A stretch of DNA of 64,000 bases, from assembly GCF_029866485.1 (NCBI RefSeq), contig NZ_CP092332.1, positions 744,001 to 808,000 of the forward strand, written 5' to 3'. Both the position numbers and the translations under genes were made by a program. Positions 55,856-64,000 of the stretch are shown in pieces. Under the pieces are notes generated by a model. The model saw only the letters and a list, made by a program, of their open reading frames with translations. It was not told the DNA's origin and did not search any database. Numbering within the stretch: the stretch's first letter is position 1; each line of letters opens with the position of its first letter. Origin of the DNA: Flavobacterium keumense. Lineage in GTDB: Bacteria > Bacteroidota > Bacteroidia > Flavobacteriales > Flavobacteriaceae.

Positions 55856-57118
55856 TTAATTAGCAGATTTTTTTTCTTCACCGCTTCTATTGTTAGAATT
55901 GGGACGTTTATTGTGGTGTCTATTATTTCCAGAATGTTTGTTGGTGTTTTGATTTGCAGGTTTATTTATTCCAACAGTTACTTCTGCGTTTTGTTTTGGT
56001 TTTTTATTTGATTTTTTCTTTTTCTTAGGTTGGTCAAAACGAGTTAAACTTTCTTGCCCTACAGCATTATTAAAGTTTTTTTCTTGTTCTTCAACTGTTT
56101 CAATAGCAAAATCTTCTAGGGAAGCTACTTTCTTCTTTAGTTTGTTTTCGGCAATAATCTCTTTGACTTGTTCGATTTTTAAGACATGCCAGTTGGCAAA
56201 ATTATCTGTATAAGCAAACCACATTAAACCTTTAAAAATATCTTGTTTTTGACAGATTGCATCTCCTTTTTCAGTGTGTAATTTGGTATCAAAATCAGGG
56301 AAATCTTTTAGGGCATCCATATAGGTGTCTAACTCATAGTTCAAGCAGCATTTTAATTTACCACATTGTCCTGCTAATTTTTGCGGATTCAATGAGAGCT
56401 GTTGGTAACGTGCTGCCGAAGTGTTGACACTTCTAAAATCAGTTAACCAAGTAGAACAACACAATTCTCTTCCACAAGAACCAATTCCTCCTAAACGAGA
56501 CGCTTCTTGACGGAAACCTACCTGTTTCATCTCAATTCGGGTATTGAACTCTTTGGCAAAATCTTTAATCAATTGTCTAAAATCAACTCGGTCGTTTGCT
56601 GTGTAATAAAAAGTGGCCTTTGATCCATCTCCTTGAAATTCAATATCCGAAATTTTCATTTCTAATTTTTGGATAATAGCTAGTTCGCGTGCGCGAACTT
56701 TCATTGGCTCTTCACGATCTCTTGCCGTAGACCAAATATCGATGTCTTTTTGAGATGCTTTTCTATATACTTTTGGAATTTCAGTGCTTTCAGGATTGAC
56801 TCCTTTTTTCTTCATTTGGACACGAACTAATTCGCCTGTCAAAGTTACAATTCCAATATCGTGGCCTGGAGAAGCAACAGTGGCAACGATATCGCCTATA
56901 CTTAAACTTAATTTTTCGGTATTACGATAAAATTCTTTTCGACCATTTTTAAAACGGACTTCAACACAATCAAAAGGGGTTTCGCCATTAGGCGCACTCA
57001 TATTTGAAAGCCAATCAAAAACTGTTAACTTATTGCAGCTATCGGTGCCACAAGTCCCATTATTTTTACAACCCTTCGGTGCGCCACCATCAGTAGTTGA
57101 ACAACTTGTACATGCCAT
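55856..57118 (-). CDS. ricT: PSP1-domain protein, RicT (YaaT) family
   Basis: 420 residues. The PSP1 core (about 35-300) has RARELAIIQKLEMKISDIEFQGDG in pieces, CGRELCCSTWL (about 215) and GQCGKLKCCLNYE (about 247), cysteines typical of the iron-sulfur RicT group. N-terminal 30 residues carry further Cys (CTSCSTTDGG, CGTDSCN). The C-terminal 80 residues are Lys/Asn/His-rich and look disordered. In Bacillus RicT works in an RNA-processing complex; the flavobacterial role is unknown. Confidence 0.87.
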   Translation of the reverse strand: MACTSCSTTDGGAPKGCKNNGTCGTDSCNKLTVFDWLSNMSAPNGETPFDCVEVRFKNGRKEFYRNTEKLSLSIGDIVATVASPGHDIGIVTLTGELVRVQMKKKGVNPESTEIPKVYRKASQKDIDIWSTARDREEPMKVRARELAIIQKLEMKISDIEFQGDGSKATFYYTANDRVDFRQLIKDFAKEFNTRIEMKQVGFRQEASRLGGIGSCGRELCCSTWLTDFRSVNTSAARYQQLSLNPQKLAGQCGKLKCCLNYELDTYMDALKDFPDFDTKLHTEKGDAICQKQDIFKGLMWFAYTDNFANWHVLKIEQVKEIIAENKLKKKVASLEDFAIETVEEQEKNFNNAVGQESLTRFDQPKKKKKSNKKPKQNAEVTVGINKPANQNTNKHSGNNRHHNKRPNSNNRSGEEKKSAN

Positions 57119-57220
57119 AATTTTATATGTAGTGTTGCAATAGATGCAACTTAAGTTCTTAAATGAATCAGGTGTAAAGATAGTATTTTTTAGTTGTAAG
57201 TTTTATAACCTTTTGTTAAA

Positions 57221-57258
57221 GAAAAAATCCCATTTTGTAAACTAAATGGGATTTTTTC
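57221..57258 (-). terminator. Terminator of the trhO-U32-ferredoxin operon
   Basis: A perfect 15-base stem (GAAAAAATCCCATTT / AAATGGGATTTTTTC) with an 8-base loop. On the minus strand it ends in T6 17 bases after the ferredoxin stop. Confidence 0.85.
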
Positions 57259-57275
57259 AAACAGTAAAATCGTGA

Positions 57276-57506
57276 TTAAACCTCTTTTACTGAAATTATT
57301 TTTACGGGACAGGCTTTTTCAGCGAGTTCACAAGTTTCAACAATGGTATGATCAGGCGATTTTAAGGTGTAAAAACCCTTGGCGTTAACGGATTTGATCA
57401 AAACCGATTTACCATCTTTTTTAGACATTTGAAATTGTGCTGGCGCCATTTCTACACAGTAGTTGCAACCAATGCATTTCTCTCTTTGAAGCGTAACAAT
57501 GACCAT
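57276..57506 (-). CDS. Small ferredoxin (one [4Fe-4S] cluster)
   Basis: 76 residues. Cysteines CIGCNYC (residues 11-17) and CELAEKACP (about 59-67) form a C-x2-C-x2-C ... C-P set for a single cluster with an extra cysteine. Its start overlaps the U32 gene stop by one base (57506), so translation is coupled. It is probably the electron donor or cluster carrier for the U32 protein; this comes from position only. Confidence 0.88.
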   Translation of the reverse strand: MVIVTLQREKCIGCNYCVEMAPAQFQMSKKDGKSVLIKSVNAKGFYTLKSPDHTIVETCELAEKACPVKIISVKEV

Positions 57507-58747
57507 TAGTTTTCTACTATTTTATAGAGTTTGTCAGACAAACGAATACGGAAAGGCACTTTAAAAGTACAACTATCTCCTTTGGTTGCTTTTTCAGAAG
57601 TAGCATCATTTACGAAAAAATCTTCTAAAATTAATTCTTGAGCTCCAGTTGAAGGACCCGTAATTAAAATTTTATCACCCTTTTTGATATCATAGGCCTC
57701 AATTTTGAATTCGGCTATGCTTGATTTTACAAAATAGTGCATTCCTTTTCCAACGTAAACTTTCTTTTGTGTGGCACTTGATCCCGGGTTATCTGACCAT
57801 TCGCCAAGTTTTTGCCCTAGATAATACCCACTCCAAAATCCACGATTGTATACCGTTGCTAAACTTGCCATCCATGTGTTGATTTTTTCTTTGGTAAACG
57901 TACCTTCATAATACGAATCAATAGCTTCACGATAGGTTTTGATAACAGTAGCGACATAATCAGCCGCACGACCTCGTCCTTCTATTTTTAACACTTTAAT
58001 GCCTGAGTCAATGACTTGGTCTAAAAAATCTAAAGTGCATAAATCTTTGGGCGACATCATGTATTCATTGTCAATTTCAATCTCAAAACCTGATTCTTGG
58101 TCGATTACGGTATATTTTTTTCGACAATTTTGTTTACAAGCCCCGCGATTGGCTGATGAATTGTGCGAATGTAAACTCAAATAACATTTGCCCGAAACCG
58201 CCATACATAAAGCACCGTGACCAAAAATTTCTATTTCTACTAAATTTCCACTCGGCCCTTTGATTTGTTCTTTTTCGATTTCGTCTGTTATTTTTTTTAC
58301 TTGACGTAAGCTTAGTTCACGAGATAACACAATAGTATCAGCAAATAGGGCATAAAATTTTACCGTTTCAATATTGGTCACATTCAATTGAGTCGAAATA
58401 TGAACTTCCATCCCAATGGTTCTTGCAGCCATTATCACTGCTTGATCTGAGGCAATCACTGCTGTAATACCCGCTTCTTTTGCTTTGGACAAAAGCGTTT
58501 TTACAATCGATAAATCGTGATCGTAAATAATGGTGTTTAAGGTTAAATAGGTTCTAACGTTTTTCTCTTGGCATCGACGCGCAATTTCTGGTAAATCGTC
58601 TAACACAAAATTCACAGTCGCACGCGCGCGCATGTTTAATTGCTCTACCCCAAAATATACCGAATCACAACCATTATCTAATGCGGCTTGTAGGGATTCG
58701 AAATTCCCCGCAGGAGCCATTAATTCTATTTTTCCTGAAGCCGTCAT
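57506..58747 (-). CDS. Peptidase U32 family protein (TrhP-like tRNA hydroxylation)
   Basis: 413 residues. MAPAGNFESLQAALDNGCDSVYFG is the U32 opening (in pieces APAGNFE and GCDSVYFG), then ADTIVLSRELSLRQVK, FGHGALCMAVSGKCYLS and SANRGACKQNCRKKY, whose cysteines bind an iron-sulfur cluster. KIEGRGRAADYVATV is also typical. TrhP (YegQ) of E. coli makes 5-hydroxyuridine at tRNA position 34 from prephenate. The last 85 residues form a domain also found at the end of the neighbouring TrhO. Start overlaps the TrhO stop by one base. Confidence 0.88.
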   Translation of the reverse strand: MTASGKIELMAPAGNFESLQAALDNGCDSVYFGVEQLNMRARATVNFVLDDLPEIARRCQEKNVRTYLTLNTIIYDHDLSIVKTLLSKAKEAGITAVIASDQAVIMAARTIGMEVHISTQLNVTNIETVKFYALFADTIVLSRELSLRQVKKITDEIEKEQIKGPSGNLVEIEIFGHGALCMAVSGKCYLSLHSHNSSANRGACKQNCRKKYTVIDQESGFEIEIDNEYMMSPKDLCTLDFLDQVIDSGIKVLKIEGRGRAADYVATVIKTYREAIDSYYEGTFTKEKINTWMASLATVYNRGFWSGYYLGQKLGEWSDNPGSSATQKKVYVGKGMHYFVKSSIAEFKIEAYDIKKGDKILITGPSTGAQELILEDFFVNDATSEKATKGDSCTFKVPFRIRLSDKLYKIVEN

Positions 58748-60105
58748 TAGTTGATTATTTTAAATAATTTATCGGATTTTCGCACTCGAAAAGGCACTTC
58801 AAATGTTACTTTATCACCAACTTTTGCAGTTGAATTTTCCGAGCCATTCACTAACATTTTTTCTAAAATCAATTCTTGATTTCCTGTGGTTGGACCAGAT
58901 ATTAGAATTTTATTTCCAAGTTTTAATTCGCTATTTTCAATGATAAAAAGACCTACTTGTGCTTTAACATAATAATGTTCTACTTTGCCTAAAAGAACTT
59001 TTTTTACTTTTATTTTTTGACGAATATCAGTTGTCTTTGAGGCTGTGGCCAAAGCAGTATCCGAAAGCGCGCCCGAATGTTTGAATTTTAATTTTTCTGA
59101 TTTTCCTTTTCTAAACACTTTATTGCCAACTTGTTTTCCTCTGCGAAGTTTTATTTGTTCTTCAACTGGAAGGTGAATCGTTTCTTGACATTCGGTAGAA
59201 CAACAATTTTCCATTGCGGTTTTGCATTCGTCACATTGAATGAATAATAAATGGCAACCGTCATTAGCGCAATTGGTGTGATTATCGCACGGGTTTCCAC
59301 ATTGATGGCATTGCGAAACGATATCGTCTGTAATTCTTTCGCCTAAGCGGTGGTCAAATACAAAGTTTTTTCCAATAAATTTACTTTCTAAACCTTCTTC
59401 TTTGATTTGTTTGGCATAATTGATAATCCCACCTTCTAATTGGTACACATTTTTAAAACCTTGGTGCTTGAAGTATGCCGATGCTTTTTCGCAACGAATA
59501 CCGCCTGTACAGTACATCACCAAGTTTTTATCTTCTTTAAAATCTTTTAACTGCTCGTTGATAATGGGTAAGCTTTCTCTAAAAGTTTCCACGTCAGGTG
59601 TGATGGCGCCTTTAAAATGCCCAATTTCACTTTCGTAATGATTTCTAAAATCGACTACAATGGTGTTCGGGTCTTCTATTATTTGGTTAAATTCTTTCGC
59701 TTTCAAGTGTACGCCAATATTAGTCACATCAAAAGTCTCGTCGTTCAATCCGTCAGCTACAATTTTATCACGAACTTTTACGGTCAATTTTAAAAACGAA
59801 TGATCGTCATGTTCTACCGCCACATTCAAACGAATGCCACGCATAAAATCATAGGCTTCTAAGGTTTCACGAAAGGCTTCAAAATTCTCGGCTGGAACAC
59901 TCATTTGAGCGTTGATTCCTTCTTTGGCCACATAGGTGCGACCAAGGGCGTCAAGGGCATTCCAAGCAATGAATAAATCGTCTCTAAATTTTTTAGGGTC
60001 TTCAATTTTGGCATAGGCATAGAAAGACAAAGTAAGTCTTTGTTTTCCGGCTTGATCAATTAGCTCGGCTCTTTCTTCTGCGCTTAAGGTGTTGTACAGT
60101 TGCAT
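58747..60105 (-). CDS. trhO: tRNA uridine(34) hydroxylase TrhO with extra U32-type C-terminal domain
   Basis: 452 residues. TrhO (YceA) uses O2 to make 5-hydroxyuridine at position 34. Residues ~1-110 are the acylphosphatase-like N-domain (GINAQMSVP), ~125-250 the rhodanese domain with the cysteine loop VMYCTGGIRCEKASAYF, and 265-320 a Cys-rich region (CHQCGNPC, CDECK, CCSTEC). E. coli TrhO ends near 350. Here ~90 residues follow (GKVEHYYVKAQVGLF ... GNQELILE ... VPFRVRKSDKLFKI) closely like the U32 neighbour's C-terminus. First gene of the three-gene operon. Confidence 0.92.
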   Translation of the reverse strand: MQLYNTLSAEERAELIDQAGKQRLTLSFYAYAKIEDPKKFRDDLFIAWNALDALGRTYVAKEGINAQMSVPAENFEAFRETLEAYDFMRGIRLNVAVEHDDHSFLKLTVKVRDKIVADGLNDETFDVTNIGVHLKAKEFNQIIEDPNTIVVDFRNHYESEIGHFKGAITPDVETFRESLPIINEQLKDFKEDKNLVMYCTGGIRCEKASAYFKHQGFKNVYQLEGGIINYAKQIKEEGLESKFIGKNFVFDHRLGERITDDIVSQCHQCGNPCDNHTNCANDGCHLLFIQCDECKTAMENCCSTECQETIHLPVEEQIKLRRGKQVGNKVFRKGKSEKLKFKHSGALSDTALATASKTTDIRQKIKVKKVLLGKVEHYYVKAQVGLFIIENSELKLGNKILISGPTTGNQELILEKMLVNGSENSTAKVGDKVTFEVPFRVRKSDKLFKIIN

Positions 60106-60162
60106 GCTATAAACGTTTAAGTGAGAAATTATGTATGAGTTCTAAATGGAAGAACTCGGTTG

Positions 60163-60194
60163 CAAAGGTAGTATTTCACCACAAAGCCTACAAA
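60163..60194 (-). promoter_or_regulatory. Predicted promoter of the trhO operon
   Basis: On the minus strand TTTG (60194-60191), a 20-base spacer and TACCTTTG (60170-60163). The trhO start is 58 bases downstream. Confidence 0.6.
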
Positions 60195-60224
60195 GAATTA
60201 TAATAGAAATGCAAATTATGACTA

Positions 60225-60277
60225 AAAAATAAACCGCAGATTCACAGATTGGTATTAAAAATCTGTGAATCTGCGGT
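60225..60277 (-). terminator. Terminator of the bacilliredoxin gene
   Basis: A perfect 18-base stem (60233-60250 with 60260-60277; ACCGCAGATTCACAGATT) and a 9-base loop. On the minus strand TTTATTTTTT follows. The flanking CCACAAAG/CTTTGTGG suggests it is part of a dispersed repeat. Confidence 0.75.
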
Positions 60278-60300
60278 AAATATTTTTCTTTGTGGCTAGT

Positions 60301-60711
60301 CTAACAAAATTCAGCGTAAGCGTCTTGTAAGTTTTCAGCAATTAATTCGGCTGGACGACCTTCAATATGGTGACGCTCTAACATGTGAACCAATTCACCG
60401 TCTTTGAACAAAGCCATACTTGGCGAAGAAGGAGGGAAAGGGAACATGTGTTGACGTGCAGCATCAACGGCTTCTTTGTCCACACCTGCAAAAACCGTTA
60501 CTAAATGATCGGGTTTTTTGGCGCCTTCTAAACTCATTTTTGCTCCTGGACGTGCGTTTCTTGCAGCACAACCACAAACAGAATTCACTACTACTAAAGT
60601 GGTTCCTGCTGCTTTGATGGCGTTTTCTACAGCCTCAGCAGTATGTAAATCTTGAAAACCAGCGTCAACTAATTCCGCTTTCATTGGTCTTACCATTTCT
60701 TCTGGATACAT
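60301..60711 (-). CDS. BrxA/BrxB family bacilliredoxin
   Basis: 136 residues with the C-G-C active site in [16 protein letters not shown] (about residue 52), [24 protein letters not shown] and the C-terminal AYAEFC. These proteins remove bacillithiol from proteins or act as thiol isomerases. Standard length. Flanked by a terminator and its own -7 element. Confidence 0.93.
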   Translation of the reverse strand: MYPEEMVRPMKAELVDAGFQDLHTAEAVENAIKAAGTTLVVVNSVCGCAARNARPGAKMSLEGAKKPDHLVTVFAGVDKEAVDAARQHMFPFPPSSPSMALFKDGELVHMLERHHIEGRPAELIAENLQDAYAEFC

Positions 60712-60764
60712 AATTATTATATTAGATTTATGATATACGATGTTAGATTTAAAAAAATCTTAGG

Positions 60765-60772
60765 CAAAGATA
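60765..60772 (-). promoter_or_regulatory. Predicted -7 element of the bacilliredoxin gene (TATCTTTG)
   Basis: TATCTTTG on the minus strand, 53 bases before the ATG. No -33 element at normal spacing. Confidence 0.45.
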
Positions 60773-60836
60773 AATAGAAATTGTGTCTTTAGAATGATTC
60801 TAATCATAAAGATTTGTTATCGTTATATAGCCTAAA

Positions 60837-61982
60837 TTAAAAATGAAATAGCCTTTTTAGCAAAGCCTCAATAAAAAGTCCTTTTGGGCATTTCCAAATG
60901 ACTTGCAAATCTTCCCAAAACGAAGTTTCGTCATCTAAAAATTTGAAGATAAGTGGCGGATTCCCTTTTTTGAAAAGGGCAGAAAAAATAGCAGATCCCG
61001 TTTCATTTTTTTGATCCAAAATGTCTAAGAGCAGTAAATCGTACCACCAGAATTTACTCTTTTTATGAAACTTCCTAAAATTGGTTTGAGCTTCTAAAAA
61101 TGAAACTAATTCAGTTGATTTTTTGTCTGCATTTTTGAAGGTAAAACCCGTACTCGCTTTGGTCCAACCTCCTGCAGTACCAATATTGATTACATTTTGA
61201 GTGTTGTGTTTCCAAAAAGGATAGCAGGTCATGGGAATGGTTCCAGCTTCTTTTTCGACAATTTGATAGTTTTGAATACCTAATTTTTGAATGTAACTTT
61301 CGATTTCGGTTTCATATTCTTTTTTTGAAAGCAAGTCTTTTGAAAACAAAGTATATTCCAACAAGGCTTCAGTTTCTGAAGTGGGCAAAACGTACATAAA
61401 TCGAGTGTTGCCTTTTTGCGCTACCGAAAAATCCATAAAAGTAGCTTGTTCCGGATTGAAAACAGGTACTTCGGTTTGGATAAACCAACCCACAAAATGC
61501 TGTTGCAACAAGGGGTATTTAGACTGATTGATTACCAGAGAAGGGTTGTAAATCGAATTAAAAAGTTGGCTACACGAAAAACTTTGGGTTTCGGTTTTCA
61601 CCAAAACTATGCTTTCTGATTCTTCAATTTCGAGTACTTTTTCTTGGACAAAATCAATATTTTTTCCCGTTGCAATCAATTCGAACACTTGATTGTAAAA
61701 ATCCAATCCCTGAATTTTATTGTATTGGTAAGGATGTAACTCTAATTTCCTTTGAAAATGAACATTAGCAAATAAAGCCGAATCCCATTTTTTAGAAACA
61801 GCCGAATCCCAAAGTGTTGCTTCTCTTGTCCAAAAACACCAAGTTCGGTCGTTGGTTTGTTTGGCATTTTCATCCAAAAGCAAAATGCGTTTGTTTTGAA
61901 ATTTTCCTGACACGACCATTTTATATACTGTCATCAAAGCGGATAGGCCCGCACCTGTAAAAATGTAGTCGTATTGCTTCAT
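60837..61982 (-). CDS. crtY: Lycopene beta-cyclase
   Basis: 381-residue flavoprotein-fold enzyme that closes both ends of lycopene to give beta-carotene, the route to the yellow zeaxanthin of flavobacteria. N-terminal dinucleotide fold: YDYIFTGAGLSALMTVYKM and RILLLDENAKQTNDRTWCFW (in pieces). FMDFSVAQKG, TRFMYVLPTS, GTIPMTCYPFWKH and IGTAGGWTKASTGFTF are CrtY/CrtL motifs. No other crt gene is next to it in the window. Confidence 0.93.
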   Translation of the reverse strand: MKQYDYIFTGAGLSALMTVYKMVVSGKFQNKRILLLDENAKQTNDRTWCFWTREATLWDSAVSKKWDSALFANVHFQRKLELHPYQYNKIQGLDFYNQVFELIATGKNIDFVQEKVLEIEESESIVLVKTETQSFSCSQLFNSIYNPSLVINQSKYPLLQQHFVGWFIQTEVPVFNPEQATFMDFSVAQKGNTRFMYVLPTSETEALLEYTLFSKDLLSKKEYETEIESYIQKLGIQNYQIVEKEAGTIPMTCYPFWKHNTQNVINIGTAGGWTKASTGFTFKNADKKSTELVSFLEAQTNFRKFHKKSKFWWYDLLLLDILDQKNETGSAIFSALFKKGNPPLIFKFLDDETSFWEDLQVIWKCPKGLFIEALLKRLFHF

Positions 61983-62016
61983 TACAATTTACTAAATAAT
62001 ATAGAATTACAAATGT

Positions 62017-62024
62017 CAAAAATA
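62017..62024 (-). promoter_or_regulatory. Predicted -7 element of crtY (TATTTTTG)
   Basis: TATTTTTG on the minus strand, 34 bases before the crtY start. Confidence 0.4.
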
Positions 62025-62036
62025 GGAGTATTATAA

Positions 62037-62065
62037 TTGAAAAAATGATAAATATAGTAGTTTTG
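62037..62065 (+). promoter_or_regulatory. Predicted promoter of the ZIP transporter gene
   Basis: TTG (62037-62039), 18 bases and TAGTTTTG (62058-62065), 14 bases before the ATG. Confidence 0.6.
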
Positions 62066-62079
62066 TAAAAAAAATAATT

Positions 62080-62898
62080 ATGATTCAAACGGTTATAAAT
62101 TACTTCGAGAGTATTGACCCTGTTTTGGCGGCTTTGTATGCTACTCTTTTTACTTGGTTTCTAACTGCTTTAGGAGCTTCGTTCGTTTTCTTTTTTAAAA
62201 CTATGAATAGAATGGTTTTAGACGGTATGCTTGGTTTTACGGGAGGAGTTATGGTAGCAGCTAGTTTTTGGAGTTTATTAGCACCAGCTATTGATATGAG
62301 TGAAGGAGAAGGGTTTCTTAAAGTAGTACCCGCTTCATTAGGTTTTTTCTTAGGGGCATTATTTATTTTTGGGTTAGATAAAATTTTGCCTCATCTACAT
62401 ATTAATTTTCAGGAAACAGAAGGAGTTAAATCACCTTGGCAAAGAACCACATTATTAGTATTAGCTATTACCTTGCATAATATACCCGAAGGCTTAGCAG
62501 TAGGAGTTTTATTTGGGGGGGTAGCAGCTGGAATCCCAGAGGCATCAATTGCAGGAGCATTGACTTTAGCTATTGGTATCGGAATTCAAAATTTTCCTGA
62601 AGGAATTGCTGTTTCAATGCCGTTACGCCGGATGGGAATGAGTAGAAGAAAAAGTTTTATGTATGGTCAGGCGTCAGCATTGGTAGAGCCAGTTGCAGGA
62701 GTTTTAGGAGCAATTGCAGTTACTTTTTTTACGCCGTTGTTGCCGTATGCTTTGGCATTCGCTGCGGGAGCTATGATTTTTGTAGTAGTAGAAGAGGTAA
62801 TCCCAGAAACACAACAGGATAAAAATACTGATATAGCTACTTTAGGGTTTATTGGAGGATTTATTGTGATGATGATGTTGGACGTTGCTTTAGGTTAA
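62080..62898 (+). CDS. ZIP family metal transporter (GufA-like)
   Basis: 272 residues with about eight membrane helices, moving zinc or other divalent metals into the cytoplasm. The metal path is in helices 4-5: LHNIPEGLAVGVLF (H-N-x-P-E-G, about residue 130) and QNFPEGIAVSMPL (about 175). The C-terminal VVEEVIPETQ is also typical. Convergent with the FeoB-associated gene, with stop codons overlapping. Confidence 0.92.
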   Translation: MIQTVINYFESIDPVLAALYATLFTWFLTALGASFVFFFKTMNRMVLDGMLGFTGGVMVAASFWSLLAPAIDMSEGEGFLKVVPASLGFFLGALFIFGLDKILPHLHINFQETEGVKSPWQRTTLLVLAITLHNIPEGLAVGVLFGGVAAGIPEASIAGALTLAIGIGIQNFPEGIAVSMPLRRMGMSRRKSFMYGQASALVEPVAGVLGAIAVTFFTPLLPYALAFAAGAMIFVVVEEVIPETQQDKNTDIATLGFIGGFIVMMMLDVALG

Positions 62899-63017
62899 TT
62901 ACAACCGCAATCGCCATTACCACAATTTTTGTCTGATTTTTTCTTCCAAAAATACTTTCGAATTAAAAAAGTAAGGGCAAATAGGAGTATTCCAAAGGCT
63001 AAAATTTCTTGAATCAT
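62895..63017 (-). CDS. FeoB-associated Cys-rich membrane protein
   Basis: A 40-residue gene read on the minus strand: one membrane helix (EILAFGILLFALTFLI), basic YFWKKK, then a Cys-rich tail (NCGNGDCGCN). This matches the FeoB_associated family, small proteins next to feoB that may help ferrous iron uptake. It begins 6 bases after the feoB stop and its stop overlaps the ZIP gene end by 4 bases. Confidence 0.88.
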   Translation of the reverse strand: MIQEILAFGILLFALTFLIRKYFWKKKSDKNCGNGDCGCN

Positions 63018-63023
63018 ATCCTG

Positions 63024-64000
63024 TTAATTTAGAATCTGAAAAGCAATCAAAGCTACTAGATAGGCTAAGCTACTCATGAATAGTAATTGCCCTAAAGGCC
63101 ATTTCCAAGAGTTGGTTTCTTTTTTAGTAATGGCAATGGTACTGGCGCATTGCATGGCAAAAGCATAGAACAATAGTAGCGAAATTCCTGAGGCAAAATT
63201 GAATATCTTTTGGCCTGTTTCAGGATGGATTTCTGCCTGCATTTTATTTCTAATGGTTGTATCGTTGTTGCTGTCGCCTACACTATAAATGGTCGCGAGT
63301 GTTCCTACAAATACTTCTCTTGCCGCAAATGAACTAATAATCGCTACGCCAATTTTCCAATCGTAACCCAAAGGTGAAATTACAGGCTCAATGGTTTTAC
63401 CCATCAATCCGATATAGGAATTTTCTAATTTTTGCGAAGCGATGGCATTTCGTAATTCAGAAGTACTGAGTGGCTTGGCTTGGTTTTTCTCGATTACAAT
63501 CTTTTCTGCATTTTTAAATTTTTCACCTGGACCATAAGAGGCTAAAAACCATAACACGATAGAAATAGCAAGGATAATTTTTCCTGCTCCAAAAATGAAT
63601 GCTTTTGTTTTCTCAATTACATTGATGGCTACATTTTTGAACATCGGTAATTTGTAATTAGGCATTTCTACAATAAAGTAGGTTTTGCCTTTTATTTTTA
63701 AAATTTTATTCAAAATGTAGGCCGAAAATATAGCCATTCCAAAGCCCAAAAGATACAATAGCATTAAAGTCAAACCTTGCATATTAACGATTCCAAAAAC
63801 GCGTTTTTCAGGGATAACTAAAGCAATAATAATGGCGTAAACAGGTAGCCTAGCCGAACAGGTAGTGAATGGGGTTACTAAGATAGTGATGAGTCGTTCT
63901 TTCCAGTTTTCAATATTTCGAGTCGCCATAATTGCAGGAATGGCACAAGCTGTGCCCGAAATTAGCGGGACAATACTTTTACCTGACAAGCCAAATTTCC
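63024..64000 (-). CDS. feoB: Ferrous iron transport protein B, C-terminal part
   Basis: About 325 codons, open to the right edge; the G-domain lies outside. The visible part is the permease: GLSGKSIVPLISGTACAIPAIMATR (with the conserved Gly/Cys of the Gate domain), TPFTTCSARLPVYAI, a helix-loop region and GVAIISSFAAREVFVGTLATIYS. The C-terminus ends with a short helix. It moves Fe2+ across the inner membrane. Linked to the small Cys-rich gene that follows. Confidence 0.95.
   Translation of the reverse strand, partial: KFGLSGKSIVPLISGTACAIPAIMATRNIENWKERLITILVTPFTTCSARLPVYAIIIALVIPEKRVFGIVNMQGLTLMLLYLLGFGMAIFSAYILNKILKIKGKTYFIVEMPNYKLPMFKNVAINVIEKTKAFIFGAGKIILAISIVLWFLASYGPGEKFKNAEKIVIEKNQAKPLSTSELRNAIASQKLENSYIGLMGKTIEPVISPLGYDWKIGVAIISSFAAREVFVGTLATIYSVGDSNNDTTIRNKMQAEIHPETGQKIFNFASGISLLLFYAFAMQCASTIAITKKETNSWKWPLGQLLFMSSLAYLVALIAFQILN

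Noticed and set aside
1..64000. tRNA or rRNA genes
   Set aside because: I looked for T-loop and acceptor patterns and saw none that folded; a tRNA search program would settle it.

Overview
The window is AT-rich chromosomal DNA from a member of the Bacteroidota, almost certainly the family Flavobacteriaceae and close to Flavobacterium. The evidence is a SprB-type gliding adhesin operon with type IX secretion (T9SS) sorting domains, a gldH homologue, PorP/SprF-family proteins, lycopene cyclase of the flavobacterial carotenoid pathway, and several promoters of the Bacteroidota type (TTG/TTTG, about 18-20 bases, TAnnTTTG). No tRNA, rRNA, CRISPR array, insertion sequence or prophage was recognised. 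Coding density is high. Most of the unusual material is in small intergenic palindromic repeats and in accessory genes inserted into housekeeping operons.

Layout. 1-2049 (minus): holB, a DoxX-like membrane protein and an acyl-CoA thioesterase cut by the window edge. 2250-17561 (plus): a six-gene sprB-like gliding/T9SS operon: two small exported proteins, an Ig-repeat protein with a type B sorting domain, a PorP-barrel/coiled-coil/SPOR-like fusion, a 2938-residue SprB-like adhesin and its SprF-like partner. 17705-23416 (plus): an outer-membrane barrel, pgk, a LysM-rich lytic transglycosylase, a DUF4837 lipoprotein and an ElaA-type acetyltransferase. 23413-26339 (minus): a double-OmpA protein, an S41 protease and rnpA. 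26465-29017 (plus): lipid genes (PlsC-type acyltransferase, acyl-ACP desaturase) and an HD hydrolase.

29111-41518 is a divergent heme region. On the minus strand an AraC-type regulator is followed by hemH, hemJ, a histidine kinase, an enoyl-CoA hydratase and a small unknown gene. On the plus strand run hemA, hemC, a kinase-like accessory gene, hemD, hemE, hemF, a four-helix-bundle gene and hemB. As sequenced, hemD carries a one-base frameshift near its 3' end. Only hemL is missing for the route from glutamyl-tRNA to heme.

41628-47149 (plus) holds a DNA alkyl-transfer repair protein, a 3'-5' exonuclease, a DinB-like protein, a SpmA/SpmB-type membrane protein and class I fumarase. 47150-53044 is rich in dispersed repeats and minus-strand genes: a MORN-like lipoprotein, an ecotin with a C-terminal extension, an esterase, and scoA/scoB split by a second four-helix-bundle gene. 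53045-57118 (minus) is ricT-gldH-PBP1A. 57276-60105 (minus) is a three-gene unit for wobble-uridine hydroxylation of tRNA (trhO, a U32 protein, a ferredoxin), in which TrhO carries a C-terminal domain matching that of its U32 neighbour. 60301-64000 contains a bacilliredoxin, crtY, a ZIP transporter, a 40-residue FeoB-associated Cys-rich protein and the C-terminal part of feoB.

The most interesting items are the TrhO/U32 domain sharing, a structured 3'-end repeat with two identical sequence blocks at two loci, the kinase-like gene coupled to hemD, the PorP-SPOR fusion, and the ecotin fusion.
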